A stretch of DNA of 64,000 bases. Source: Albifimbria verrucaria. Lineage: Eukaryota; Ascomycota; Sordariomycetes; Hypocreales; Stachybotryaceae. Below, piece by piece: positions 47,301 through 59,218 of this stretch. The DNA is taken from the NCBI GenBank assembly GCA_020081605.1, contig JAHREC010000013.1, positions 4,092,001 through 4,156,000 of the forward strand. The letters run 5' to 3'. The translations under genes were made by a program, and so were the position numbers. The notes under the pieces are model-generated. The model had not been told where the DNA came from. It searched no databases and saw only the letters and a list, made by a program, of their open reading frames with translations. Each line of letters opens with the position of its first letter. Within the stretch, counting starts at the first letter, position 1.

Positions 47301-48536
47301 ACGCATTCCCCTGTGCCACACACTGCGGGTAAGGTATGGGCTCAGTCCCTCTCGAGGCCCGCAAACCCCGACGTCCTGCGGACAGTGATGGGGCGCACTC
47401 CGATCTGACTATTTCGGTTATTGGTTCTTTTGGCAGCCCATTTCTCGATGTGTGCATGTCCGATTCGTTGTCTCAGAAGAGTGTGGCAGAACTCCAGCAT
47501 CTCGTGGCACTTCTGCATCAGCCACAGTGCGGCTGGCCTTGCTGAAAACCAGGTCTCTCGGTGTCAGGACTTGAAATAGGCAATCCGGCAGGCCCTGGCT
47601 CGGTAAGCAGATCCCATCGGTGGCACCAAAAGCAGGTGTAGGAGGACCGCATGTCATAGTACCTCTCAACGCTTCGGGTTCCTGCGCAGGTGATCAACCA
47701 GCCCTTGTCCATTCGTGCACGCTGAGCTGTCAATCAATGCCAGCGCCTGTTTGCAGCGACACCGCCAGGCTAGGGCTCGTTCCCTGCACCTTCCTCTGCA
47801 ATTTCTCTGCCAGAAAATGCTGTTACCCGACATGCATCACAGTTGTTGGCTCAGGGATAAGGAGTCATAGCTCTAATTTACCAATGTTTACTCCCCGGTC
47901 TAGAGCCTGTTCAATCTTCAAATGTCCACATGATCCCCAAGGTCTTATAATTCAGGGTCCAAACTAATGTTAACCCCAGACCGGTGCTTTTGGACAGAGA
48001 ATCCACAGAGTTCCAGCCCTCTGGAGTAGAAGGGCGTATGCATAGTTTGCGTGTATTCCGTGCATGAAAAGAACGCACTACGCTGTCCAGCATGTAGAGG
48101 CGGAGCCCTTTCGCCAACGGCGGCGAGAAATGCAGAGCGGTGCGTGAAAGCGAGACGCAGCTTGAGCATGTTTTAGACCCTGAACTGGTCCCGACGCAAA
48201 CATAGAAGCGGCACACCAGCGGTCAATCGACGGTGAGGAATCCCATTTTTCGACCATTTTCGCGTATATAAGAAGAAAAAATAATGTGTGTATATATGCC
48301 CATTATGAGACAAGTGGATAATCCTGAAGGCCCGACTCCGCTATATCCCGCCAGACGTGAGATCATACATGGTGATGTGTCCACCGCCCTAAACCGCCCA
48401 ACTGATTTACACAACCGACCTGATACAACCCCCACGCCGAAGTACAATTGTCCTAATCCAACAGGAACATGGTCCAAAGAGTCCAAGCAAAGTATCGAGG
48501 GGTGTGTTCCCCCAAGATAGGGTATCTCCATCATGT
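44355..48536. other. Gene-free 4.2 kb upstream of VAC7
   Basis: One of the longest gene-free stretches. It has an (AAT)n microsatellite at 45090-45114 and many GTAC/GGTACC motifs at 45420-45590. The remainder is of ordinary base composition, with stop-rich frames and no conserved motif I can find on either strand. Possible content: VAC7 promoter, an unrecognised rapidly evolving gene, or a non-coding transcript. Confidence 0.45.
45090..45114. repeat. (AAT)n microsatellite
   Basis: About eight uninterrupted AAT units. Confidence 0.9.
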
Positions 48537-50421
48537 TTACTCCGGAATTGGTTGAGCGGGCTGAGCCTCGTCCTTCTTCCCCACGACCAGCCAGAGTACC
48601 AACTCGCTCGCTTGTTGTCCTTGACTGCATCAGGGTTCTCCTGGACCAGTCTCAGCGGGCGGGGCTTGCCGCCCGCAAACGTCGTCTGCTTCTCCTTCTC
48701 AGACCGAGGGGTGATTGTGACGGCGGTGTAGACAGGTCGCCCGAATCGCCGCTGATACTCGAGGTCTCACTTCGCATGCCTGGGAAGTTGCCAGACGACG
48801 GGGCTTGGCTCCCGCTCGGGACACGTGCTGCAGCGTTGGGGTTTCCACCCATGTTCACGGGGAGAAATATGTCTGCGAGTGTCGTGGGTTTGTCAGAGTT
48901 GGCGACGCTGGCCCCCATCAGGGCCCTTATACATCTGGCTGACGAGGCTGGCGGCGCCGGTGAACTGCTCACTCTGGGGTCGCGACCGGCGGGTGCTTGT
49001 TGTCCGCGACAAGTTGCCGATAGGGATGCTCGGAGCCTTGTCCGGGTCAGTGTTACCCAGGGCAGCATACCGCTCATTGGCATGACGGAAACAGGGCGTT
49101 GCTTCGGCTTCGTAGGTCCGGCCGCCATTGACTTGGCACGCTGGTATATAGAAGACGCGCCATTAGCCTGCGGCGGCGCAGGAAGATCCTTGTTCGTATC
49201 TGGCAGACCCTTAATGTCGCCAGATTGATCCAGAATCGACTCAAAGTCCTGGTGCTGAAGTAGGCGCTCTATAATCTTATTAATATATAATGTGAGTGCC
49301 TTGTTCTGCTCCTTCATGGACTTGAGCTCGGCCTCCAATCGTCGGTCGCCGTCGCCTTCAGCATTGTCGGCCTCGGACAGCTCATCAGCCAGGCTCGAGC
49401 CACCGGTGTTCCCTTCCAAGGCGTTCAGGGCGTCTTGGTTGGAGTTGCTGCTCATGTAGCTGAAGTCGTTCTGGCCAAAGTCGCCCTTGAGTGTCTTCTC
49501 CTGGAGGAGGAGCTGGTAGCTCTCATTGTCCTCCATCAGGCGTGCGTTGGCCATACGAGCCTCCATGAGGAGCCTCTCAACCTCCTGCAGCCTGCCACCC
49601 CTTGGTTTTCTGACTCGACCAGCTTGATCTGGGCCTCTGCAAGCTCCAATCGCAATGATTCTATCAGCTTGTCTTTTGCAATATCAATTTGGAGCTATTC
49701 CGAGAATCGCTTCGTTGGAGCGAAGAGGGTGGCGCAAAGCTGCTACCGTCAAGGGAAGGGAGGCGTTGGCTACAAAGAAATGGTCAGTAACGTACGTGGA
49801 ATCTTAGGAGAAGATTTCGGTTCAAAGTACCTTGTCTTGATGGCCGGCTCTCGTCTTCGTTTCTTTGAGCAAGGTTGTCCTTGAGTCTCTGGATGACGGC
49901 CTGCATTTCCTCCTCTCTGTTGGCCAGCTCTTCTTTTCCTTGAGAATGGAACTCCGTTCAGCCTCGTAGATGGACTCCATCTCCCGAATCTGGCGGGTGG
50001 CCTCTCTCTTCTCATTCTTCAGGGTCTCAACCTGCTCCTCATATTCATGGACCTTCTCCTCGAGCTTGGCCGATTCCTTGACGGCATCGTCGAGCTTGGA
50101 TTGGAGGACCTCGGCCTGCTTCTTGTACTGCTCAGACATCTTCTCTTCGGCCTCGAGGCGCTGCTGCAGGTCTTCGACGGCGGAGGCAACCTCTGCGCGG
50201 GCGTCCGAGTCGGAGTTGCTCAGCCGGTGTCTCTCCGGGCCATGCTGCGCGAGCGGAAACGGGCGTACCAGTGCGCAAGGAGCGGGTGCGCGCATGCCCA
50301 GTGGGTGTCGAGGAGCGCGAGGAGAGCGTGTGAGGGACGAGGCGGCAGCAGGACCAGTGGACTCGGAAGTTGATACTCGGCTCACGGGCCCAGGCGCGGG
50401 CCGCTTGGTAGTGGCAGACAT
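48537..50421 (-). CDS. Long coiled-coil protein (M-protein-repeat-like fungal protein)
   Basis: Starts at 50421 with a Ser/Pro/Arg-rich disordered head (MSATTKRPAPGPVSRVSTS). It then runs into a long coiled coil: VASAVEDLQQRLEAEEKMSEQYKKQAEVL onward, heptads continuing through KLEEKVHEYEEQVETLKNEKREA, and again ELKSMKEQNKALTLYINKIIERLLQHQDFE. The C-terminal tail is conserved-looking: RLVQENPDAVKDNKRASWYSGWSWG then KKDEAQPAQPIPE before the stop at 48537. Several one-base breaks occur, including CCCC 48579-48582 and near 48755, 48915, 49085 and 49600; an intron is likely near 49770-49830. Similar proteins are often labelled 'M protein repeat'. A scaffold role is inferred. Confidence 0.7.
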
Positions 50422-53400
50422 GTCGCGGATAGCAATGGCGGTGGGCTAGGATGGAGACGTTTTGCGCGTCACAGCGCTTGCGACATGGAGTAGCGATATT
50501 TCCCGTTAGGGTTGGCGAGACGGAGAAATGGAGGAATACGAAACAAGAACAGCAACAACTAGATCAGACTGGTAGGTGGTTAGCAGGCAGTCTTGGGAGG
50601 TGGTGGGAAGAAAAGGGACCAGGCCAGGCCCAGGCCCAGGCTAAGTTGAGCCAAGCCAAAACCAGGGACGGGTTTGTGGTGCAGCGCAGTGCATAGCGGT
50701 ATCCGTACAGTAAGGGTAGGTAGTAGGTAGGTAGCTACAAGATAGTGAGTGGTAGGTACCTACCTACCTACCTGAGGTAGTAAGTAACGTTATAGCCTAC
50801 CAGCCTGGCGCCAAACTCAACTCACGTCAGAAGCCACTACCGTCTCCACCAGCAATTGGAGTCGATCAAGACGGACAGTGGACAAGTTCAACGGATTACT
50901 GCAGCTGCTTGCTGATGGTTGGTGTTGTCGTTGTTGTTGGCACAGTACTGTAGTAAGATACCGTTGCATTCACAACTGACTGTGCACATACAAACAGTTG
51001 CCACGGCTCATCAAATAGCCCTGAGGCTAAGCTCACCTTGCATGAAAGGGGTCGTGGATGTTAAAATGGCAGTGTTTCAGCTCCCTGGGTACGTACCCGT
51101 CCCTAGCTCAAGGGTAGGTAAGGTAGGTGTAGCTGATTGTAGGTTGCCTTAGCCCAATGTAAACCTCCATCACCCGAACAGGCAGTGTCACCAACTGCGG
51201 CTGTGGTACTATTAGTGATGTTGTATATCTGTATGTAGACGCAGATCCGCACACCAACATGCCTCACTTCAGCCCTCAGCGCACCGCCTCAGGCGCGTCA
51301 TCTTGATCTCCGTCTGGAGTTGCACCACGTTTTGAGCGAGAGGCCGCCACGCGCCGGGTTACTGGGGCTCGTCTGGGGTGGGACGCTCGCATTGACGACT
51401 ACGCAGATCTACTCACATGCTTGGTTTCCTCCACGTCGCCACCTAGTCAGGGAAACGAAACCCCGTCCAAGGCGCATTCGAGGCGCATTACCGTTGGCAT
51501 GTTTGTTAATGCTCCATTCCTCTGCCTGATTTAGCTTCGATCAGGGCACCTAAACTTCCGAGAGGCAAGAAGGGAAACTCCCAGGGTTTGTTAAGCAGCG
51601 ATGTAGTAAGAGTATACAGTTTTAGTACGAATCATATTCCAGTAATAGTGTACAGTATAATTGACTTTTGGCAATGAATCCCAAGGACAATACTCAACTG
51701 TAAACCTAAGGCATATCTGATATACATGCCCTCGCCCAAACTCCAAGGCGAGCACTCAGAAGACTCTTCTGCATTGAACCTGGACCCCGGGCTCCATTAC
51801 ATCTGACCCGATAATTTTACTTGGTGTAATTTCAAACATTGGATATGATCTACGTGTTCCCTTGTGCCAACGGAGCCCATCCCAATCAAGCTTCCGGGCT
51901 TACACGCTAAGCTTGCACTCTAGCCCAGCTAAGGGGATCATGCGCGCTCATTCCCTTCCCACTTATATCAGCATCATCTCCCTTGTTATTCTTTCAATCC
52001 CGTAGCTCTATTGGCCATGTTCGATGTTGACTATGTAGGCATCATCGCAAAGCGCTGTCTCTCGTGGTGATAAACGTACATATTTTAGTCCTTTGATACG
52101 TGGATTCCTCGGCAGGTTCATTTCCACAACAGCGTAAGGGAACCCCGTAAATTTTACTGTATACGTTTATAAACAAGCAAAGTAAACTGAAATCATGCTA
52201 TAGCTGTCTCTATCATAATGGGAGCCATATCATCACGTGGGTCGTGGAGACGATGCTCCCAACTCAGACGCAGGTCGATCTCCTGTGGATTTTATATATA
52301 CCATGAGTTATAAAATAGCTACCAAAATATGCACAGCAAGTATGGTAGTTTACATCAAAACCTCGGGCACGAAAATAAATTGCGTAAATTTGGTCCCGTT
52401 TTGGGGTTCTCGGGTCCTAGAGTTGCTAATGGCGGTTATACCTTGAAATCGCCCGCGGGCGTACTCTGCTTTCTGTAGACAGCATTGGCACAACGCTCGT
52501 CAGACACTTTACCGACAGTTTCATACAAACGCTTGAAAGTCCTTGTAACATTATATTTAAAGCGAGGCATATCTTTTATGCTTCTCCTCCATCCACCTAC
52601 TTATTCATAAGGATATCTGAGATAGCATCAGTATGAATAGCCTGAAGTAGCAATTATTCTCTGTTATTGTTACCTATGAGCTCGAAATTAGTTGCTATCA
52701 ATCATCTGAGGGTCTCCTGCACAAACAAAAGGTCTATAAGCAATGGCTTGTAGGGCGCTATTTCTCTCACTGAGCAGTACGCACTGAAGCACCACGGCGT
52801 TCTGGCCATGTCTCTTGCAAATAAGCGGCGATTTGTTCCTAAGGCAGGCGCCTTTGCATTTCGGATATTATTAAACAACTCTACAGTGCTTGTTACCTAG
52901 CAGATCATACCAGTTGCCGACCTTAGAGCTGCGAGGCCACTCGCTATGTAAGGTATGTGTTGTCTACGAAATGAAGGACCAGGGGATCACGGCTACTGTG
53001 ATGGAAAGAGACATTACTTCGATGGCTACCGCTGCTGTGAGTATTCTGCCTGCTAGACAAAATCCTCAGTGGTTGCCTTCAGCTTGATACATTCGTTGTC
53101 ATGAATGCTATCAAATGCGACGATCCCTCTCCTCACGTGGTCTACGTCTAGCGACACACGACTTTGTATGGTGCCGTGTGTTTTAATCAGGGCTCTAAAC
53201 ACAGCCAGCGTCTTCAGAAAAAGGTGTAAACCAATATCTAACCTTCAATATAGTAACGGTAATGGGTCCTGTCACAGGCTTCTTCTGATATATTTGTGGC
53301 TTACATGCTTAAGATTTGCACCTCACTCTGCAAGCATTGTGTTCCTGAAAGTTGACGCGAGCAACAACAGTATCTTTCATGCTAAGTGACCCGTCATAGG

Positions 53401-54228
53401 TAAGGTTTTATGCTCATGCTCTTCGCTTGGTTAAACATTAAACAGTCCTAAATACTTCTCTCCTCAATCAGCTCCTTGAGGTCGCCTCATCAGTATATGT
53501 CAGCATATGATGGCAATCTCAACGGCCCAAGACAGGTATACAGTCATTAGAAATCCAGAATGACTCGACGCTATATTGTTTTACCCAATGTTAGGTCAGG
53601 ATCAAAACCCAGCGGGTGCCACAACGACATTCGTAACCAACCAGGAAGGCCGAGGATCTCATCATGAGCCGAGCTCCATTAATACAGATTACCAAGCCCA
53701 GGTATGGTGACGCAGGTTCAAGTGGCCAAAATGAACGGATAGTTCCATTCGCTGAAAGAAATAACCGCCAACACAGACAAACTACTCTTGATCATAAATA
53801 GCATGATCGGGATCATTAATAATCGCTACGCCGAAGAAGCCGTGTATCCATGGCCTTAGGTATGCCTCGAACTTTCGTATTCAAGTTGGTCTGGAGTGGA
53901 CCTGGGACATGGCCACTTGCATGGTCTAGAAGCCGATTTCACAAGCAAGATTTTGAGTCCTACAAATCACTCTTGTCACACGATGTAGCGCTCAATTGAT
54001 AGTTCCGTCTAACGGGGAACGAAGGTCATGGGTTGTATTTTCCCATTAAAGTGGCTATCTTCTGCGACTTAACCCGCGATGGAGCGCAGTCCAGAGCACT
54101 CGCTTGATGGCGCGAGGGAGCTCTCGCTACAGAATAATCTCATAACGTGTCACATTGACTGGTATATCCACATATGCCCTTGACCCCATTTTAACCCCGA
54201 ACGCCTTGTAATGCAGAAAGCCCGCAGC
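50422..54228. other. Gene-free 3.8 kb, AT-rich from about 51.6 kb
   Basis: The left part (50700-50790 and 51100-51150) has the TACC/GGTA repeats. From about 51600 to 54200 base composition falls to roughly 35-45% GC in the lines I counted, with many TA steps and stops in all frames. This resembles decayed repeat DNA, but no transposase, reverse transcriptase or terminal repeats could be read. Confidence 0.5.
50712..50785. repeat. TACC/GGTA repeat cluster with GGTAGGTACCTACC palindrome
   Basis: GGTAGGTAGTAGGTAGGTAG to the left and GGTAGGTACCTACC followed by two more TACC units to the right. The centre at about 50751-50764 is a perfect 14-bp palindrome. Confidence 0.8.
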
Positions 54229-54805
54229 TTAAGCCTGCTGGTCGCTCAGGATGTCGGAGTCACCGGCATCGAGGATAGCCATGGTGGAGCAGCGGAACAG
54301 CTTTCCGCAGGCGGTGCCCAGCTCGATCTGGAAAATCATACAAGTAAGCGATATGAACCCTCCAAAGTCTAGGTAGATAGACTTCTTCTCTGGGCAGGCC
54401 GCAGGAATTGCTTCCCCGGTCACAGCACATGTGAGAAAAGCTACGTGTGCCCCTAGGACGGAACGCCCTCGAGGTCTTTAGCAATGTGAAAATGGGGCTG
54501 AACTTACGTTGTTGCCAGAGAAGTGGTGGATGGGGCCTTGGACAGCATGCTGTAGTACTCGAGCTCACTCTTGCGGAGAGGAGGAGTGTTGCCAGCAATG
54601 ATGATGAGCTTGGCCTTGCCGGATCGGAGGCTCTTGAGGGTAGACTTGTAACCCAGAGTGACTGCCAAAATTGTCAGTCGCCAAATTCCAATTCAATTGC
54701 ATGCTCGTCGGGTGTTCAAAACTCACCCTTTCCGGACTTCATAACAAGCGCCAACTTGGAGTTGATGCTGTTGGCATCCTTCTTGCTCTTCTTGACGGGG
54801 GCCAT
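54229..54805 (-). CDS. RPL30: 60S ribosomal protein L30 (eL30)
   Basis: A small protein of the large ribosomal subunit. Exons: 54805-54727, 54661-54508, 54327-54229. The sequence has the expected [20 protein letters not shown] start, then [20 protein letters not shown], then [12 protein letters not shown], then the [16 protein letters not shown] junction, ending in [13 protein letters not shown]. One missing base in a C run (plus-strand GGGG 54532-54535) would destroy the last half. Counting it gives exactly 110 aa. As this is an essential ribosomal protein, the break is strong evidence that frame errors in this window are technical. Divergent from RPL10. Confidence 0.97.
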
Positions 54806-54942
54806 TGTGACTGTTGGGCGCTGGGCGATCCGGGACTGACTGGCTGGATAGTTGGGTGATGGGAATGAGAAGCTTGTGAAAAAGACGGCTGCAAATTTCG
54901 GTTTTGGATGTGTTCGTGATTGTCAAGTGGGGCAGGAGTCGC

Positions 54943-54952
54943 TTAACCCTAA
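54943..54952. promoter_or_regulatory. Telobox-like element TTAACCCTAA
   Basis: Contains AACCCTAA, an exact ARCCCTAA Tbf1-type site, 138 bp upstream of RPL30 and 264 bp upstream of RPL10. Binding is inferred. Confidence 0.55.
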
Positions 54953-55063
54953 GTCCTTGTCTCCTTCCCTGTCAAATAATGTGAGCAAGCCGGCGTGAGT
55001 CAGTGGAAGGAGCGCCAACGCCACCAGGTTCGGAAAAGCTTTCCCCGCCTTCGGACTTCGGAG

Positions 55064-55071
55064 AGCCCTAG
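55064..55071. promoter_or_regulatory. Second telobox-like element AGCCCTAG
   Basis: Matches ARCCCTAA in seven of eight positions, 145 bp upstream of RPL10. Weaker than the first. Confidence 0.35.
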
Positions 55072-55215
55072 CAGCGCCCACATAATCTGATTTCAAAGCA
55101 AACGAAGGAGCGACTGGAATCAAGTCGAGGTTGTCGGGAACTTTTAATTGCCCTGTTTTCCCCAAACACCATCACCAAACCACACCTAACAAGCAGCCTC
55201 ACAACATCCGACAAG

Positions 55216-56115
55216 ATGGCGCGTCGTCCTGCTCTGTTGCTACCGCTACTGCAAGAACAAGGTGAGCTTTACAACTTCCTCGCGAATTTCGGAGTTTTGG
55301 AGGGGTTTTGCGGTGGAAAAAATCAATGAAGGAAGCAAACGTCATGGAAGGATGAAGCGGGAACCTCGTGCAGCATCTACTGCTGCGTTCACACATCAAT
55401 TTCAGGACACATCAACTGACTCTGCATCTCCCAGCCGTACCCCAAGTCGCGCTTCAACCGTGGTGTCCCTGACCCCAAGATCCGCATCTTCGATCTCGGC
55501 CGTAAGCGTGCCAACGTCGACGACTTCCTCTCTGCATCCACCTCGTCTCCAACGAGTATGAGCAGCTGAGCTCCGAGGCCCTCGAGGCCGCCCGTATTTG
55601 CGCCAACAAGTACCTCGTCAAGAACACCGGAAAGGAGGGTTTCCACCTGCGTGTCCGCGCCCACCCCTTCCACGTCGTCCGTATCAACAAGATGTTGTCT
55701 TGCGCTGGTGCCGATAGACTGCAGACCGGTATGCGTGGTGCCTGGGGCAAGCCCAACGGTACCGTTGCCCGTGTCAACATCGGTCAGATCATCATGAGCG
55801 TCCGCACTCGTGACTCTAGTACGTTCAAATGCCCTGCGTGGCCACTTTTGCGCGAATAACGTATACTAACCTGCTCGTAGACCGTGGTCTGGCTCTTGAG
55901 GCTCTCCGCCGCTCTCAGTACAAGTTCCCTGGTCGCCAAAAGATCATTATCTCCAAGAACTGGGGCTTCACCCTCTCCGTCGTGATGAGTACCTGGAGCG
56001 CAAGGCTGCCGGCCGTGTCAAGGTCGACGGTGCTTACGTCCAGTTCCTCAGCAACCACGGCAAGATCGAGGACAACATCCGCCGCTTCCCCGAGGCTTTC
56101 CAGTCCGAGGCTTAG
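55216..56115 (+). CDS. RPL10: 60S ribosomal protein L10 (uL16)
   Basis: A late-joining protein of the large subunit near the P site, needed for release of the export adaptor Nmd3. Exons: 55216-55261, 55435-55818, 55881-56115. Typical segments are MARRPA at the start, [46 protein letters not shown], the P-site loop region [17 protein letters not shown], and [20 protein letters not shown]. One extra T near 55235 and two missing C (CC 55527-55528, CCC 55971-55973) break the frame. With all three counted the protein is exactly 221 aa, the length in yeast. The first intron, 173 nt, follows the fifteenth codon. Confidence 0.97.
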
Positions 56116-57522
56116 ACGATGGTAGAGTGTGTTGTCATCTGGGTTTAGGCTGGCGTCATATTGGCATGTCAAATATAGGCCTCATTAAGGAGAGTCTATT
56201 AGGCAAATCAGAATCATCGTGTACTGAAATACCATTTTCTCTAAACTTGGTGAACTGTTGAGCATGTCGATTGCTTGATTTGATTCGCGCTTGTGGTGAC
56301 GCGTCTTCAGGGACGTAATATGGAGCTTGTGAGCCTCAGTACGTGAAGTTATGTCCAGTTGGGGGCATTTATCTACTTGAAGTATTTCCAGACATTTGCA
56401 CCATGCCACTTGTCAGATGAGTGGTCAACTATTTTAGTTGCATCGTCCTCGGCATCACAGGGCCATTGAGTCAAACAGACAGAACCCACTTTATGGCTCG
56501 TGACCGCTGGCGTAGAATCTAACCGTGATGATGCATGGTCACAGGAGCTGTTTATCTAGTGCTGGGCTATCAAGCAAAGGGCCCCAACAACCATATCTCA
56601 AACTGCGTGCGTGTTTGCTTGATGCCGGACGGCTTCCATAGTTTTGCAGAACCTGTTTGGGGTGGAGGGGAGGTAAGCTGAATGATGCAATATGAGCTGG
56701 TCATACAGTACTGCACCAGACCCTCATCAGCTATTTAAGTTCGCCGTTCAAAGCGGTACACAAACACAAAGACTCTCATTCAAAAGGGGCATGGCTGGAG
56801 GATTGCTAGCGTGCAGTACTTGGGATAGATGACAGCAGCAGATGTGGAATCCCTCTCCTATTTCCAGCCTGTCATCGGTGTCGGCGATGGATAAGGATAT
56901 TACTGCTTTGACCGCCAGCATGGGAGGTACTGCATATCGTAATCCATTTGAGGAAATGCGTGATGGGCGGCGGATGGATCGGTGGATGGATGCACTGATA
57001 AGGAGCCCCGTTACAGGTGGCTGGAGGTGGATGAGCGCTAAATGCGGATATTACTGTTCTGGACCTGTTACTGTACTGTGCTGTGCTGTGCTACGCGGTT
57101 TGGCGGTCCAAGGCGGTCCTACGCTGTCGCTGCGCTGCCGCTGGGCTGCATTAGACCCAACACACGCGAGCAGCCCCAACCGCAGATCAAGTCGCCGCTG
57201 ACCGGATCAATGACACCCTCCTGGACAGCCTGGTTCGTCCCTAGTTGTCTCGTTGTCTCTTGCTTCCCCTCCCTGGAACATCGCAACGGGACTTCCCAGT
57301 CATCTGCTTAGTGCTTTGTCTTGTCTTCCCTTCGAGTCTTTACTCCTGCAGTAGTGCTCTACAACCCATTCGAATCGGCACTCTGCCTGCCGTGCCGTGT
57401 CCGTTTACACGACCTCATGCATTGAGCAAAGACCCTTGGGCCTCTTAAAACCCGCCCAACCGGACCCTGGACGCTGTGCCTCTCGGCAGCACGCGCCCAG
57501 GCGATACAGCATCACCACCATC
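56116..57522. other. Intergenic, RPL10 to unknown gene
   Basis: 1.4 kb. It has a short CTGTG repeat at about 57069-57091 and a C/T-rich promoter close to 57522. No gene is supported. Confidence 0.45.
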
Positions 57523-59218
57523 ATGGCATTTCAACAGTCAACTCGGCACTCGACTCAACGCGTTGCACGGCCCGATGTCGATGGCCGAGAGGTTCTTGGT
57601 CCGCGCCCAGCGCAGGAACACTCAGATAGACGGCCCGACGAGTCGCAGACATGGGTGCTCTTCTCGCCGGCTACAGATATCACCACCACGTCCTACCTCA
57701 CCGAAACGGAACAGTCCATCCAGACTCAGCCACGATCTCGGGCGACGGGGTTGAACACGGCCATCCGATCTGATCAGGACACAGAGTCTCGCCAGTCGTC
57801 ACTGCTGTCCGCTATCCTTGATGATGCCGTAGACGATGACGCCGAACTCGACAGTCTCGATAGTCACCTGCCTGAATTCCGGTCCCTGCCCGGCGTATAT
57901 GCATCCTCTCAGCACGCCAACCAGCCACACACCCAACCGATATTGCCTACTCATGACGGTCTGGGCTCATTTCGATTGGATCAGCCTGCCCTCGGGGCGG
58001 ATGCCCAAGACAGAATCTACCAGTTCGAGAGATTCAATCCTCGAAGGCTCAACCAGAGACAGGAGAGTTTTGACCGTGCCCAGCTTGAACTCGAATATGA
58101 ACAAAACCAGGTGGCTGAGAAAAGACAGCGGATCGAGGCTTGGCGGCTGGAGCATAGTCGGATCCTTCTAGATGAAGTGCAGCGGGAAACTCGGCGGAGA
58201 CGGCAATCTCAAACGCAACCGAGTCATCTACATGTATCTGATACCGTGTTGAAGTCGCAAACCCCAGACCCAGATGCGGAATCGGATGAGCTGACATGGC
58301 ATGACGAAGATGCTGCTCAGCGCGGGGGCGATGAGGGCGGTATTGTCGCCAGGTACACGCGGAAGGTGCTAAAAGACATGTTGGATATTGACGATAGGCT
58401 CCTCGCCATACTATTTGGAGAAGCCATTCCCGACGAGGAGGAACTATCAACAACGCCGCGAGCATCGCAATCTATGATCCAAACACCCCAGACTCAGCCA
58501 AGGATCAGTCTTGGCAAATTCAGATTCTTGAGCGGGTATCACGAGAGCTTGGTTTGCTGGTCAACCAGCTTTCGCAGCACCCGGTGCATTCTCCACCTAT
58601 GCTCGAGTCCAGCAAATACCCCTACCGTACGCGGGTCTCCCTATTATCCCAGAGGCGCCAGCTGCTGTACAGCAGCCTGCAGCGCACGACGAGACCATTC
58701 AAGCTTCCTTTCCAGAGTTCAGACCTACCATGGAGCTACCATCTCACCCGATCGGCATACCCGGGCGTCGAGCGGAACCCTCGGCTGAGGCACGAGAAGA
58801 AACCGGCTGGAACAACACCTTTTCAAAAGAAGAGTGGGAGCAGGACCTCGACATCAAGCTAGTTTTCCGATACCTACGATCGCGCTTCACGGCACGATGG
58901 GCCAACACACCGACATCAAGCACATCTCACGTGGCCACCAACAGCACACAGGACATGGCCGCTAAGGCGGCACGAGTAAGGCAGCACCACCCTCTCACTT
59001 CGAGGGCGCGCCCTACGGAGAGGCGTACATTCAAGGCCACAACACCAACCAGTCCCGTTGCTATACGACATCACAGCAGCTGCGCCAGTCAGAGCACCAG
59101 ACGATCGGCCAGACGCAGCAGCTGCTCGTCTCGGCACTACTGGGACATTGGAGGCTCGCTCGGGACGGGATCCGTGGTTGCGCCAACCGGGCCGATGGGC
59201 AGCTGGGGAGAAGTCTAA
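57523..59218 (+). CDS. Uncharacterised fungal protein with central helical region and WDIGGS tail
   Basis: I do not recognise this protein. From the ATG at 57523 (MAFQQSTRHSTQRVARP; context ATCATGG) a disordered head leads to SLLSAILDDAVDDDAEL and YQFERFNPRRLNQRQESF. A long charged helix follows, likely a coiled coil (QLELEYEQNQVAEKRQRIEAW then LLDEVQRETRRRRQ), then KVLKDMLDIDDRLLAILFGEA. After a frame break near 58450 come ILERVSRELGLLVNQLSQHP, then after another near 58583, RVQQIPLPYAGLPIIPE, and further on WNNTFSKEEWEQDLDIKLVFRYLRSRF. The protein ends SSRHYWDIGGSLGTGS and MGSWGEV. The mixture of conserved-looking blocks and disorder suggests a nuclear or cytoskeletal scaffold, but this is a guess. 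Confidence 0.75.

Larger units (their letters stand above)
54806..55215. promoter_or_regulatory. Bidirectional ribosomal-protein promoter (RPL30/RPL10)
   Basis: 410 bp between the two starts. It has TTAACCCTAA at 54943-54952 and AGCCCTAG at 55064-55071, both resembling the telobox ARCCCTAA bound by Tbf1 in many ascomycetes. The last 70 bp before RPL10 are C/A-rich (ACCAAACCACACC). Confidence 0.6.

Noticed and set aside
54943..54952. Internal telomeric repeat tract
   Set aside because: Only one AACCCTAA unit is present, not a tandem TTAGGG array, so a promoter site fits better than a telomere remnant.
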